The notes under the pieces are model-generated. The model saw nothing but the letters and a program-made list of their open reading frames with translations. It was not told the DNA's origin and ran no database searches. This document shows positions 26,300-39,203 of a DNA stretch of 64,000 nt, in pieces. Within the stretch, counting starts at the first letter, position 1, and the number at the start of each line of letters is the position of its first letter. The stretch spans positions 86,294,177 through 86,358,176 of the forward strand of contig OZ007567.1 in NCBI GenBank assembly GCA_963931925.1, in the 5' to 3' direction. The stretch is from Onchidella celtica. Taxonomy: Eukaryota; Mollusca; Gastropoda; Systellommatophora; Onchidiidae. Position numbers and translations under genes: made by a program.

Positions 26300-26462
26300 A
26301 ACTTTTTTTTTCTTTTCAGTAAAACTTACAAATTACACGCCGAATCCGCTAGATACTTTAATTTTAACACACAATGGAGAAAGCCTGTAGAAGTTATGTA
26401 GTGTGTAACTCTGTTCAGCCTAAAAATTGGAGATGGAACCTTATCATTCTGGGGGGCGAAAT
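26300..26462. repeat. Dispersed repeat pair, copy 2
   Basis: Same orientation as 16358-16503, with a small insertion near the GTAGAAGT block. Outer ends are not well defined. Confidence 0.65.
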
Positions 26463-29400
26463 CTAAATTCGATCCACAGACAACAGACCCAGCACAAACG
26501 ATGGCTTGGAGACATCTCGTTTGCGAGTTCCCTATGTTTCTAATCTTTAAACTCCTAAAGGGCTTAAATGACTCATTGCGCCGGGGGGGGGGGGGGGGGC
26601 AGACGGCGGAGAAAGAAAGAACCGTATTGCTGTATGTCCTAACTACTGCGCTCACGTTGCGAAAATGTGAAATGACATAAGATGCTCACATTGCAAGCTG
26701 TTGTACCAAACTGGCCTGACTTTGAACCTCCGGTGAGTAATAAATATAATTATGATCCACTCTGTTTTATACATGGGCCATGAATTTGGCGAATTTCGTT
26801 CGTCTTGTTGTGAGGCACTGAGAAGGTTTGAGGTATGTGTCTCAGAATAATACAAAAATAATAATAATATAATTTTTTTTTTTAAAACGTGAAATGAAAC
26901 TTTTGCCATTATTCTAAAATAATTTCCCAGAATCACAAAATTATTCAAATTCGTAAAACTGATTGTTTTTGTCTTTTTTCGCCCTTGAAATAGTGTTGAT
27001 ATGTGAAAGCCACACAACTGGAAACCATGTCCTGTGGCGCCATTCTGTCCGATTCCGAGAAAATTCATGAATAACTCACACAAAGGTGACAAACTGGACG
27101 CAGGTGATTTCACAATAACTCAAGGGGTTAATCTTGCCGCAATGGCGTATTTTTACACATACAAACCACTGACTTGTACTTGTAGTTAAGTGCACACACG
27201 CAGGGAGGAAACCATGCGCAAAAGTGACTGCCAACAGAGCTGTTATTCACGAACACATTCGTCCTAACTTTGTTCACAATGCATGACTTTCCTTCACAAG
27301 CCTTCTACACAGTTAATATCTTCATCTGGTACACAGTATAACACAACCGTGTCCGATAACATAAGTTAATGTGTGCCACTAGAGGCTGTGAAAAATTCTA
27401 CAGAGAATAAAAATATACACGTAAAACTCCCAATTCAAAACCAGTGGGCCTGAATGTTCCGGGTTACAACATATTTCTGCTGACCCAGTGTAAACAATAC
27501 ATTCACGTTTTCGTCTATATATGGCAGGGAATACCCAGCAGCGCTGTCTTTGAGTGATTCTCGCCTTCACACAGCCTCGATCTGGTGACAACATTCATCG
27601 GGGGAAAAAAATGTGTCCCTTTTCAGAAGGTAGCTCTTTATATGGGTCAACTTCGGTGAACTTTTCTTTTTTTTTAAATTACCACCTTTAGACCAATTTT
27701 CCTCTCATTTATACGCTGATTTTATGAGTTAAGTTTCACCTCAAACTTTGCGCATGGGCCTTCCGAGAGATGGTAATAAATTAGTTCTTCAGTTGCGATC
27801 TCTTAGTCTAATATATTTACCTGGGTTTAGCAAGTGCAGGCAGGAAAAACAACAAAGCTATGAAAGTAAAAATAAAATTAAGAAAAACTAAATGGCGTTA
27901 GTCAGCCTTTGAAGATCTATTCAAACAAGCTTCAGTGACAGAGGTTCAATATTTAACTGTAGCACAAATATATTTAGATTAGTTTAGCACACTTAATCGT
28001 TTGTTCCTAAATTTCCCTCGTCACTGTCTCGTTTAGGCTCGGAAGTCATTGACACTGGGTGTAGGTAAACTAATGGTGTTTAACATACTTGTGAATACTG
28101 GTCACCCTGCTAAATCCTGACGTCAAGAAACGACAGCCTACACTGTATAGAAACAGAAAATAACACAGAATTCACACACGACACTGTTTAGTGTTTAGAG
28201 TGTTTTAGCCGACACATTAATGATTATCCTACTCTTTACTCTACTGCGTGTGTGTCTACTTTATTTATTACCACTCCTTTCAAGGGCCCACATCTTCAAA
28301 TCCTGTTTTTATCACGTGAAGGACTAAAGAGTGGGAAGGGTGCACTGCAAGATGATCTAGAGGTGACTGGTTTTTCTTTTCGGATCACTGGGCCGCAGCA
28401 GCAATAATAAACTAGAAAAAAAAAAAAAACAGTGAGCCCTGCCTAACGGGCTCTGTTAAGTGGCTGACTTTTCAATGTACTTGTCCAGTTAGATTCGGCC
28501 CAAAGGCCACTTGTTACTTGGTGCATGGCTGGCCTGTGGTACAATGCGATAAAAAATGTAGGAATATCCGGGTCGCAACATACCGTGGATGCTTCACAGC
28601 AAACGAGGTCAAGGAACACAAGTTGACATCAATGCGTCCCATTACTCACAAATATAATATGAAAGGAGAAGGAAGGGGTGGGGGCAGGGAGGATGCCATT
28701 ACAACATGTTATATGCGGACTGAAGACGTTGTGTCTGGACTGGTGTCTTTAAAACTTCAGAATACACAGTATACTCCCTAATAATCGTTTAGTGTATGGG
28801 AATACTATTCAAGTCGTCTTTCTTCATTTTCCCTGCCAGCAATTTACTGAAATATCCTGGACCGTGTGCTTGTTACTGTGGACGTCCAACATCTCAGTTT
28901 CTCTGATCCTGCATTCTAAGGCCAGGCGCTCACATGCAACTTGTTGTCGTGTTGCGGTCGTATCTTAGTTTCACGTTCCTATCGCCTCTGCAGCAATGCT
29001 CCAATGTCTCGCGTGGAAGCGTATCTTTCCATTCATTCGCCTGGACTACACTTTCTGCATCCTTTGGGCGCGACTGCAATGCAATTATATGCGCGCCTGG
29101 CTTTTTAAAACAGAACTTGGACAACACTAACAGATCGACGGCCCTCTGAACTACAAATGACCCTAATCGATAACAATAGGATGGGTGTGGCGGGGCCAAG
29201 GAAAAAGTGAAAGTTCGATCATGGTAGTTATGAATACAAGAAAGAAACCCGATAGAAAACCTGGACCTTAAACTATCAGGACACATGCATTAGAGAACAT
29301 ACATGATAATCAGGTGTTTTACTTTGAGAAAACAAGAACACTGTTATCATAAATATATGTATGTCCTTTGAAGCCTCGCCAAAAATTCAATTAGGGTAGC

Positions 29401-30020
29401 CATAACAAAGTGAAGTAGTGTTCCTCGGGGCCAATGGCAAAAAAAAAAAAAAGGCTCGTGTTCTCTCTCTCTCTCTCTGGTAAAAATATCCACCAGAGTC
29501 ACTGACAGGCACATGATGATGAGTAATTATCTGAACTATAAAAAGTATGCTGGGAAAAGATACGATTACGCAACCTAAGGAAATTCGCAAGAATCGATTT
29601 CCCGGCCGCGCTGCCCATAGCAACGGCTGGGCATTATAAACATTCGCGCGTTTCTAAAAGCAATGTTCACGGTGTCGAACATGTTTCTATTCTCCATGTA
29701 TTATTCTTACTCCTGCTGCCAACAGTGCCTTGTTTCTGGTTCAGGAAAAAGTCGATCATTTCACTCACTTGAACAAAGCATCAGATGTATGGACATCTTT
29801 CGGCAATTACTGACTGTCCTCTGATACTGCAGATATAAACTTGCTTTAGGCCTACCTACAATCAATCGCTGTGTGATTACTCTCCCTCGGCCACCGCACT
29901 ATTTTGGTCGAGTTTTATTATTCTTGGGCCATTAACACAAGCTGTTAGTCAAATTGCATTCCACTAGTGTTGTGGGTACATGTACTGCCTGCGGTAGGCA
30001 ATAGATGTTGACTAACCATT
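26463..30020. other. Intergenic: no gene recognised
   Basis: Only short, composition-driven ORFs. A poly(G) run lies at 26583, a CT microsatellite at 29462 and poly(A) runs at 28409 and 29438. Confidence 0.45.
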
Positions 30021-33000
30021 TCATATATATATATATATGGCCTTTAGCGTCTTTACAGACGGTCTTAGCAGCTAGAATATTCACTTTCATTTTGACTGAC
30101 AGCTTCTCTCGTGGCTTATTCTACCAATGTTTGACCCGAGAGTGCGATGGCAGTGATTGCAGGTCAGTCTTTTGGGTTCACTTTGGCGAGTGTTTTCATT
30201 CCGCCTCTGTCGTTTTGTCAGGTATGTTTCTTTTGCCTTGAAGTCTATTGCGAGCGTGCCACTGCGCAATTTTTGTCTCCATCTGCTTCGATCATTTGCA
30301 AGGTTCTCCCATTCATTGGGGTCGATGTTGAATGCTTTCATCGTGACCTTGCAAGTGTCTTTGAATCGCAGATGTGGCCTACCTCTGGGTCGGTTGCCAG
30401 TAGCAAGTTCCCCGTAGAGAATTTGTCTGGGGATGCGATCATTTTCCATACGGTGGAGATGTCCAAGCCACCGCAGTCTTTTTTTTGCCTAGGAGAGCCT
30501 GAGTTGATGGAATGTTGGCTCGGCTCAGAACTTCGATATTTGAGATCCTGTCTTGCCACTTGATCTTGAGAATTTTGCGTAGGCAGCGCAGGTGGAAGGA
30601 GTTGAGGGATCTTTCATGTTTGGAGTAGGTGGTCCATGTCTCTGAGCCATACAGCAGGGTGCTTAGGACGCAAGTTTGGTACACGAGTACCTTTGTTTTG
30701 ATGGTCAGCTTGCTATTGTTCCACACCCTTTTTGAGAGTTTGCCAAAAGCTGTGGCCGCCTTTCCTATTCTGGCATTTATTTCAGTTGTTATGTCTGTGC
30801 TACCACTGATGGTTGAGCCTAGGTAGCAGAATTTTCCCACTTGCTCCAGAGGAGAGCCATTCAGCATGATTGGGTTGGGGTTTCTCAAGCCTTGTGTCAA
30901 AACTACAGTTTTTGAGACACTGATCCTTAGCATGAATTTGTCACAGGCTTTGGCAAGGCTATTGATGAGAGCCTGGAGCGTGGTTTCATCGTGGGCCACG
31001 ATTGCAGCATCATCTGCGAAGAGGAGCTCTTGTAACATAATATGCTCTGTACGAGATTTTGCTTTTAGTCTGGCAACATTAAAAATGGAGCCGTCCACTC
31101 TGGTGTTAATAAGTACTCCACCTGAACATTGACCAAAGGCATTCTTGAGTAGGGCTGCAAAATATATACCAAATAAGGTAGGAGCAAGAACACATCCCTG
31201 CTTCACACCGCTGTTTACAGCAAATGAATTGGATGTGCAGCCTTCAAAGTTGACACATGCCCTCATGTCAGTGTGGAAGGATGCAATAAGTTTTAGCAAT
31301 GTTGGTGGACAGCCTATGGATTTAAGGACTGCATACAGGCCAGATCGGCTTACGGTGTCGAAAGCCTTTGTTAGGTCCACAAAGCATGTTATAAGCGGCC
31401 TGTTTTGTTCTTTACATTTTTCTTGGATTTGCCGAAGTGCAAATATCATGTCAATAGTTGATCGTTTGCTTCGAAAGCCACATTGTGTTTCTGGTAAGAC
31501 TTTTTCCGCCAGTTGTTGAAGGCGGCAGAGGATGACGCGAGCAAAAGCCTTTCCAGTAATGCTGAGGAGGGATATGCCTCGATAGTTGTTGCAGTCGCCT
31601 TTGTCTCCTTTGTTCTTGTAAAGTGTGACAATTTTGGCGTCTCTCATATCATGTGGTATCACGCCTTCTTTCCAACACTGCAGTAACAGATTATACAGGT
31701 GTGGTAATAGTGGGCCTTTTAGGTCTTTTAATACCTCTGCAGGAATGTTGTCACTTCCTGTGGCTTTTCCAGCAGACAGGTGGTCGATTGCATTGGAAAG
31801 CTCGACTAAGGAAGGTTCAGCGTCAAGTTCGGCCATTATTGGCAGTTTTTGGAGGTGTTCCTCAAAATCTGGTGGAATATTTTTCTCAGTTGAATACAAC
31901 AGAGAGTAATGCTCTACCCACCTATTCAGTTGTTCATTTTTATCTGTGATGGGTTCACCATTTACAGACTTAAGTGGGGCGCTTTTGGTGATGATTGGCC
32001 CAAGAGCTACTTTCATCTGACTAAAGGCGGTTTTCATATCTCCCTTTTCATTTGCCTCTTGTATGCTGTTACACAAGTCTGTCCAGTATTTGTTGGCGCA
32101 ACGTCTTACCTCCAGCTGAAGTTTAGCTTTTGCATTTTTCAAACAAGTTTTTGTACTCTGATTGCAATTTTTGTTATACTCATTGAAAGCAGATTTCTTT
32201 TGCTCAATGAGAGGTAGGAGAATTTCGCTGTTCTGGGCTACCCAGTCGTTGTTTGAAACTTTATGCTGTCCAAAAGACTTGATGGCACAGTCATGAATTT
32301 TTGAACTGAGAGTGTTCCATGTTTCATCTACCGAGTCACATTGGGTGACATTATCCATGCTTTCAGCAAATAACTTTTCAAATGACTTTCTATTTGATTC
32401 ATCTCTGATTGCTGTTACATTGATCTTAGGGATTGAAGGGGCTTTTGATCTGTATATTTTCTTGGCCGAAATTTTGATTTTGCTGACTACCAGTGCATGG
32501 TCGGTGTCACACTCAGCACTGTGGAGGGAACGAGTTATTTTTATACAGCCCAAACTCTTCCTCCTTGAGAGAATAAGATCTAATTGATGCCAATGGCCAG
32601 ACCTGGGATGGCGCCATGATGTTCTTTGGCATCTCTTAAGGTCAAAGTACGTGTTTGTAACACATAATGAGTTTACGGAGCATAGCTCCAGAAGGCGCTG
32701 CCCGTTTTCGTTGATGTTGCCAATGCCGAAGTGCCCAATGCACTTTTGCCATGCGGAGTGATCTGCTCCCACTCGAGCGTTAAAGTCACCCAGAATTAGC
32801 AGGCCTTCGGTGAGAGGGATGTTGTGGAGAGTCCTCTGCAATGCCTCGTAGAAAATGTCTTTGGTTTCGTCAGAGGAGGTAAGTGTTGGGGCATAGACAC
32901 AGATAATGTTGGTAAAACCAGACCGGGTGTTCAGTCTGAGTGTCATGATGCGTTCTGACACTCCAATTGGAGTTGCGATCGAATTGATAAGGGAGTTTTT

Positions 33001-33890
33001 TACGGCGAAGCCCACGCCGTGGATTCTCGGCTGTTCGCTGCTAAGGCCCTGCCAGAAGAAGGTGTAGTTTTCTTCTTTGACTGACCCGGAGTCGGGAAGT
33101 CGAGTTTCTTGAAGGGCAGCGATGTCGATGTTTAGTAGCTGAAGTTCTCGATCAATAATTTGGGATTTCCTGATGGAGTCAATATCAGTGAGATCTTGCT
33201 GTTGCAAGCCTGGGCGCATTGTTCTGACGTTCCAGGTACCAAGTTTTAGTATTTTTCTGTTTTTGCCAGGTGCACACTTTACGTCAGCTTTTTGACTTTT
33301 GGTCTAGCTCCAACCACCTTATGAAGCAGGCTGACGTGGCGGAACAACACCCAACTGCCTGGGGGCTGCCCAGGTTACGGCGGGCGGTAGTTGATCAATG
33401 CAGCTGAAAAGCCGCTCCCACCGACAGAGGGGACCCCTGGCGCTCATCCGTACGCCAAATGGATTGAGCTTATCACCGGTAACTGCCACCTCCCGTGTTG
33501 TGCCCATCCGTAACGGATGGCTGGAGTGTCCTCTCCAAATCGGAAATGGGTGGACTTATAGAGGAGAGACAGACGCTTGCCAAGCCCGAGCAAACGCCTC
33601 CTCGTTCTGCTGCCTTGCCTGGGCTATTTTTAAGAGATGGTGCTTTGCCCAGAGGCACCACCCCTCTCTCTGCCATTCTAGTTAAACCCAAGGGAGAGAC
33701 CAGGTCAATACATTTGGAACTAGTCCGGCTGCAGGAGATGCTGGAAGCCAGTTTGATGCAGTTCTCCCTGACAACCACCTTCGGGTCTCCACTCCTGATT
33801 TTCTGTCTGGGTTTACTCCCATAGCCTTTGCTATCATAGCAACACACAAGGCAGTGTGGTATTTGTATTCAGGGTTACCTTCCCCTAGTC
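30021..33890 (-). mobile_element. Near full-length LINE (RTE-like) insertion
   Basis: The element reads leftwards. Right of the ORF, about 590 bp of GC-richer sequence (33302-33890) is a probable 5'UTR with short ORFs. Left of the ORF stop, about 50 bp of 3'UTR ends in an AT dinucleotide tail at 30021-30038, as expected for LINEs with a short microsatellite tail. The 5' boundary is estimated from the composition change, and I found no clear target duplication. Confidence 0.75.
30087..33301 (-). mobile_element. LINE ORF2: endonuclease / reverse transcriptase (one frameshift)
   Basis: This is a non-LTR retrotransposon polyprotein. An apurinic-type endonuclease comes first: TWNVRTM, LQETRL, LILGDFNARVG, then a TSWRHPRSGHWHQLDLIL segment and TDHALVV. 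The reverse transcriptase follows, with FVDLTKAFDTV (motif A), GVKQGCVLAPTLF (motif B), LLFADDAAIV (catalytic FADD) and FCYLGSTIS. The C-terminus has a CNHC...H...C zinc knuckle. The open frame runs upstream of the first ATG (33219) to a TAG near 33302 and includes the conserved TWNVRT segment, so translation may start without that ATG. The frame shifts at an A8 run (30478-30485); the rest of the ORF continues to 30087 in another frame. The layout resembles RTE-like LINEs annotated as craniofacial development protein 2-like; clade assignment is tentative. Confidence 0.93.
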
Positions 33891-36451
33891 TTCCTCTCTC
33901 CCGAGATGACCCACAAGACAGTGGGGGTGACAGTAGCAGGCTGTATTGTGTACTGTCATACAATAGCAGAAAACTCTGGCCTGACAAACCATTTCAACTA
34001 CATGTATTAACACAGTAGACAGACTTAGCGTGAGAAACCCAGTCTGCGTCTGGTAGGTGTGGGCAGCCAACAATTACAAAAGTGGCCACTGCCACGTGTA
34101 AGGCTTAGATCTACATAACGCTCACTTCTGGGGCTCCTTGAGGTGCCGTGGCAACTAATGTACTGATTACGTCTCACATTGTGCATACGTGGAGAACTAT
34201 TCTTATGACTTCATCATTACGATGTATCACTGACTCGTAAATATCATTTACGGTGACTTACATGTGAAAAACACAAAGTAATTCCTTTCAAGGATAACAA
34301 GTTACGTGATCATCGAACCAGGAAAAAGAAGTCCTCATATAAGTACGACTTTTCTTAAACATGATCAATTTGTCTGCAGTCCATCACCTTCCATTCATAC
34401 GACCATAATTTCATCCATCCATGATCCAAAAAATACCAGTGTAATATCCACGCTGTGTCAAACAAAGTAAAAAACGACTGAAATGAAATGTAATATAAAT
34501 CGGAACGCTCAAGTTATTGGTTACGCGTCTTTCACAAACTTGCCAATGTTAACAAGTCCGTCGGTCTCGAAACGGCGCCGATACAAAGGGAGAAGACTAT
34601 AATAGACAGCACATCGAAGCAAAATACGAGTATCGGCCAATAAACAATCGGGAATATCATAGAAGTAGAACCCTTTAAAAGACTTTAGATCGTAACTAAA
34701 TAAAAAGCCAGTTTTCCTACGATTTTGTTTTTCTAAAGCTCGTGAGAGTTGCCCCCCCCCCCCACCCTGCAAAAGTTATACGGAGTGATCAACACCTTCT
34801 GCCCTCAATTATTAAAAAATTCATGACTCATAAAATTATACTTTTGCTCTCGGGGCATTTTACCATGACAACAGTATGGTTCTCCTTCCAAACAACAGCG
34901 CATCATTAATTTTATTGACAAGAACTTGCAAAACTGGAGGTTACACAAGAAGTAAGAGTTATTTATTCCCATACAATAACAGGAAAACTACAATTGTTCA
35001 ACGTCATGTAAGAGCACTGCTACATAATGATTCTTCTTTGTGTGATGGGGAAGCAACATGCTGCACTACATTGTTGTTTAAAAATTAACATACAATGATC
35101 AAAAGTGTGCCCGTAAGGAAAAAAAGATTAAAAGGATTTTGCCAAAAATAAAAGTCCTGTGGGAATATATATCAATTTCATTAATGACACACTTTGTGTA
35201 AGGTAAAAGGTCTATCCTTTCAGAAGGGTAATCTAATATCAACTCTAATATCAACAGAGAAGTGTATCCTCACAACATCAATGCGGTCAACACACTCAAT
35301 AAAAGAACGGGCCCTGAACTAATCATGGCTGTATATAAATATTTACTTTGACTGTACCACTGTGTCATGGGAAAGGAACATAATAATTGCTAAGAACAAA
35401 ATGTTTATAAAAAGGGGGGGAAAAAGTCCTGTTGGTCCCCACTTTCTTCTTTCAATTAACAATTTGCATTTTATGATGACTAAAAGCAAACTATTAGTCA
35501 TACAAGATTACAACCCAGATAGAAAGATGGAATACATTTCATTCTATAAATTAATGATAAACAGTGACTTAGATCTAGACTGACATTGTCTTTTGTCATA
35601 ATATGGCAGTGTTTTTTAGTACTTTTTTCCTAACTCTTTCTTAACCACAAATATTATAACACTCACTCAGATGGATTACCAAATCTGGTTAAACCGCATA
35701 TTTTCCAAACTACTCCATATTGTATGTTTAATCCTAACCCAAAGAGAAATTCAATACCTAACTTTTAAGCTACACATTTGCCTTTTTTTCTTTTCTTACT
35801 GGGCTGATAATTCTCTGAGCCTCTTGCCTAGGGTTTCTTTTGCTGTTACTCAAGCACACAGGAATAATATATACATGATGTACATGTACTTACTTCTAGT
35901 GTCCAACCCATGGAACAGTTCTTGTGTTTTCAATATAATACACCAAGTTAGATTCACTGATCAAAGCAATTGACTGAAAAAATATCCACTTTCACCCGGC
36001 ACAGAGCGAAAGGAAGAGCAAAAGGCAGTGTTATCTTATTTATGTCGTTCCTATGCATTATACATCAGGTTACCAGGGAGCCTGTCTAACTTGGGCCAAA
36101 ATAACCCAGCCAAGATATGGATATTGATTTTCCCCTGGCTAACTAAACCTAAAAGGCGGTTCTTTGCCTTGTAATTCTGATCTACCTAGACTAAAACACA
36201 CTTACTAAGCCAATTAACCCAACTTGAGAAAAAAAAAAGGGCTTGAAGAAAATGACCCTTCTGCTTGTAGCTGTTAAAGATCACCTGTTACAGCAAGTAA
36301 TAATCTTCTCCCAACTACAAAAATTTTGCGCTGCAAAACATTAAAAGTCACAAAATGCCTGCACAAAAGCTGTTGAGCCAAATGTCACTGTCTCCATTGA
36401 TCCTCATAGAAAATACATTATCATGACTGGGAAATTTCAGTCCATGTAGAT
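33891..36451. other. Intergenic or 3' region of the minus-strand gene
   Basis: No convincing exons. A possible short open stretch with good splice-like flanks occurs on the minus strand near 35885-35972 (SIALISESNLVYYIENTR), and another near 36278-36323; neither joins the exon series in frame with confidence. Confidence 0.35.
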
Positions 36452-36523
36452 TCATTCCTCGAGAAAGATTAGGAATAAATTTGCATTTGTCTCTTTTAAC
36501 TTTTTAAAAACTATTAAACATAC

Positions 36524-37662
36524 CTTCATGAAAATTTTCAGGTTAACCTTATGATCTACTGCAATGGTGGTACCCTCTTGCCCGGACTGCATTTTCACAT
36601 CATTATGAATTTCAGAAATACGAATAGTGCTGGTTACCCATAAAAACATTCCGAAGTAGTTCACAACACTGATAACAAACTCACATCAATTTCCATTCTC
36701 AAACTTTTGTTCTTCCTCACCCTGATTTTATCAAAGCATGATATCTAACTTCTCTGTTGACATTAGTGACCAAAGAAGGTCAAAATTGAAAGTCAAATCT
36801 TTAGTCTTTGCACACAGTGACATACTCCTATTCTTGATGATAAGCATCAATGGGACGACTTGACTGCGGCATAAAAAGAGGTTGAATGTGTAAATGTTAT
36901 AAACAGTTTCCCTCCATCATAATTCCTTCAAATTACTTCCATCCTGCTAACCTTGTGACATAATCATAATGAAACAAGACACACAAAGACAAAATCCTGG
37001 CAAACAAAATATCCATCATCACCCCATTCTTTGGCCCTTTGTAAAATTCAGTGCAACTTGTGATATCTGACACAGATTTTAAAGGGCAACCTTCTACCAA
37101 GAACAGCTCTTGGCCCTTATAACTCATAAAAAATGTCAACATGAACACGTGTCCAGGTGTCACCAGATCAGAACACACACCTGCTCATGATATGAAGGAC
37201 CATTTTCCTAACAAAAAACATTTAGAAGGCACGGAATTATGTTTTCCTCTTCAGACATTACCATGAATGTCTACAGCAGCTTGTCCATTTAGAAGCACTG
37301 CTGCAGTTTGAGCTCCCTTTTTCTTCACACATTCTGAAGAGTTTGCCACGACAATAAGAAATCACAATTGAATTAGTCTTGCTATGTTGAAATCTGAGAA
37401 GCTGCCAAGTTAGCATTGCGCAATTCTAAAATTACAGAATTCTACTGTGTCAAACATAAAAATAATGCAATATGAAGACTCAAAATATGTAACTTGTAAT
37501 TTGTTGAACACATAGAACACCCTCTTGCTATAGAATGTGTAAAAGTAAATACAGTATGATAGAGACATCAAGTTCTCCTCCTTTGTCACTGCACAATTTT
37601 TCCTCCGTTGTGACTGCAAATTTTCGAGCTTTTTCACTATCAGTAGCCCTCATTTGTATGTA
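36524..37662 (-). CDS. Unrecognised spliced gene, six phase-compatible exons (possible OB-fold protein)
   Basis: Six exons on the minus strand join in one frame with GT-AG ends: 37662-37567, 37322-37262, 37180-36952, 36863-36826, 36751-36721 and 36629-36524. They encode 173 codons or so, including YIQMRATDSEKARKFAVTTE, QTAAVLLNGQAAVDIHGV, TPGHVFMLTFFMSYKGQELF, QVVPLMLIIKNR and GTTIAVDHKVNLKIFMK. Alternating beta-like stretches with glycines suggest OB folds. The segment AAVLLNGQAAVDIHGVC..LVTPGHVFMLT resembles my recollection of the telomere protein CTC1, but this is weak. Introns are short (about 70-250 bp). Donor G|GTTAGC of the third exon and the acceptor of the fifth are non-optimal. The last exon may instead read through to a TGA at 36452. 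Upstream exons are incomplete. Confidence 0.4.
36952..37180 (-). CDS. Largest exon of the unrecognised minus-strand gene
   Basis: 75 open codons flanked by acceptor CATGAGCAG and donor ACAAG|GTTAGC. It carries TPGHVFMLTFFMSYKGQELF, LVEGCPLKSVSD and VMMDILFARILS. Phase 1 in and phase 2 out fit the neighbouring exons. Confidence 0.45.
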
Positions 37663-38280
37663 CTTCAACAATCAAAAACATTCAAATTTTGTACACATAC
37701 CATATCCATGGAAATATAATTCTATGCTTCATAATCTGCAATGCCTGTCCACTTTAATTTTGCAGTTTCTGCACCTGATGGGCGATTCCAGATTTTTAAT
37801 TTACCGTTTCATGTGATTTTTAATTTCAACTCCAAATCTTTATGTTTCAGAACCAGTTCTGATGACTTTATTTTTGTCAAGAAGGTGTGCTAAGACTAAG
37901 AGGTTACCATTTGTTAGTTATCGGTTGAAAAATTGTGTTCTTATTTACCTTTGGTGAGTCAGAAACTGACTGGGGTTTTTCTTCCCCACACTGAACTGTT
38001 TCTAACTATTTCCAACATGCTCTGAATTCATCCTATATGAGATGAATGTTAAGCTCTAATACAATCTAATTTCCCTCCTTTCACCATGAGGACTGACATA
38101 CAGTTATGGTTTGCTCAGATTACGATATAAATAATTTCCTTAAGCCTCCATTTTTTAAATCTTAAATCCTGCTCAATAATTCATCATAATGTAAAATGAA
38201 ATCAGGATGATAACAAACAATCCTCAAAAACAACTGCACGTGAAAATGTGTCTTAAGAGACTCATAAAACTCATATTTTA

Positions 38281-38520
38281 AGGGGTCATGTTGGTCTAGA
38301 GGCTTCGATTCCTGGTCGGTGCAGGCATGTTGGAAATTTGAGAGAATTTCCTGTCCCTGACCGTATGGTAGGTAGGGTCGAGCACCCAGACTTCTCGGAT
38401 AAGGACAAAACTCGGATGGCCCATGTTTACACTGCACATGTTAAAAGTACCTTGGCGGTTGAAAGACGAGAGGAGCAGGCCTAACAAGGCCGGCTGCCTG
38501 GGCACACTTTATAAAAAGGG
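38281..38520 (+). mobile_element. Possible tRNA-derived SINE
   Basis: GGTCTAGAGG (A-box-like) is followed almost directly by TTCGATTCCTGGTC (B-box-like), as if the middle of a tRNA-Glu-like head were deleted. The body includes CATGTTAAAAGTACCTTGGC and ends in a short A/G-rich tail before a poly(C) run. Only one copy is seen in the window. Confidence 0.4.
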
Positions 38521-39203
38521 GGAAAAAACCCACCAATCAACCCCCCCCCCCCCCCCCCCCTCAATGGGATCAAACAAGTACACAAAACACAAACACAACA
38601 ACACCAAAGAACATGAACAAGAAAAATGAAAACAAGAAAAAGAGAGGTGCAAATGCCAAGAACAAGGATCCTCCCAAAATAAAGACCTCAAAACAAACTC
38701 ATAGTTTACTGAGATAGAGTAGACTCGAGATAAAAACATAAAAAGACTTCTGAATGCATTTAATGCCAGTATTGCACCTTTTAATGTACTCAGCTGTTAA
38801 GCACTGATCCCCGCACTAACCATAAAAATATTCCTATAGAGGGCTAACTTGTCAGGGGTCCCCCCCCCCCCCACATGCTCTCTGTGCATGGCCGCTCCTG
38901 AAGTTCCATCTTTGTGGAGATCCGCACCCTCACACCCCCCCCCCCCCCCATTAGAAATTTTCATTATTGTAACAAAATCTGGCCATGAGACACGTTTGGA
39001 AGGCGCAGCAAAAACATAAGAATCTGCTTCATTTAAGAAGCCACACCTGCCATCAAACCCTATTTTCTTTTATCAAATTTATGTCCCTAACAATTTTGTC
39101 ACAGCACGAAATTCCACCAATAAGACGAAGAAATACCAGAGAAGGCTTGTCACATCAGCTGCAATACACAATCAGTGTTTATCAAATGCAAGAAATTCAT
39201 TAA

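Noticed and set aside
28930..29286. 118-residue minus-strand ORF in GC-richer sequence
   Set aside because: No domain or splice evidence; I could not find a second end for a suspected Harbinger-like element (GCGCTCACATGCAACTTG start).
30139..33685. Many plus-strand ORFs of 60-138 residues
   Set aside because: They are antisense shadows of the minus-strand LINE ORF.
36350..36490. Open stretch KCKFIPNLSRGMNLHGLKF on the minus strand as the next exon of the unrecognised gene
   Set aside because: It looks protein-like, but the gap to the preceding exon (about 35 nt) is too short for an intron and the frame does not match; it may be decayed or chance sequence.
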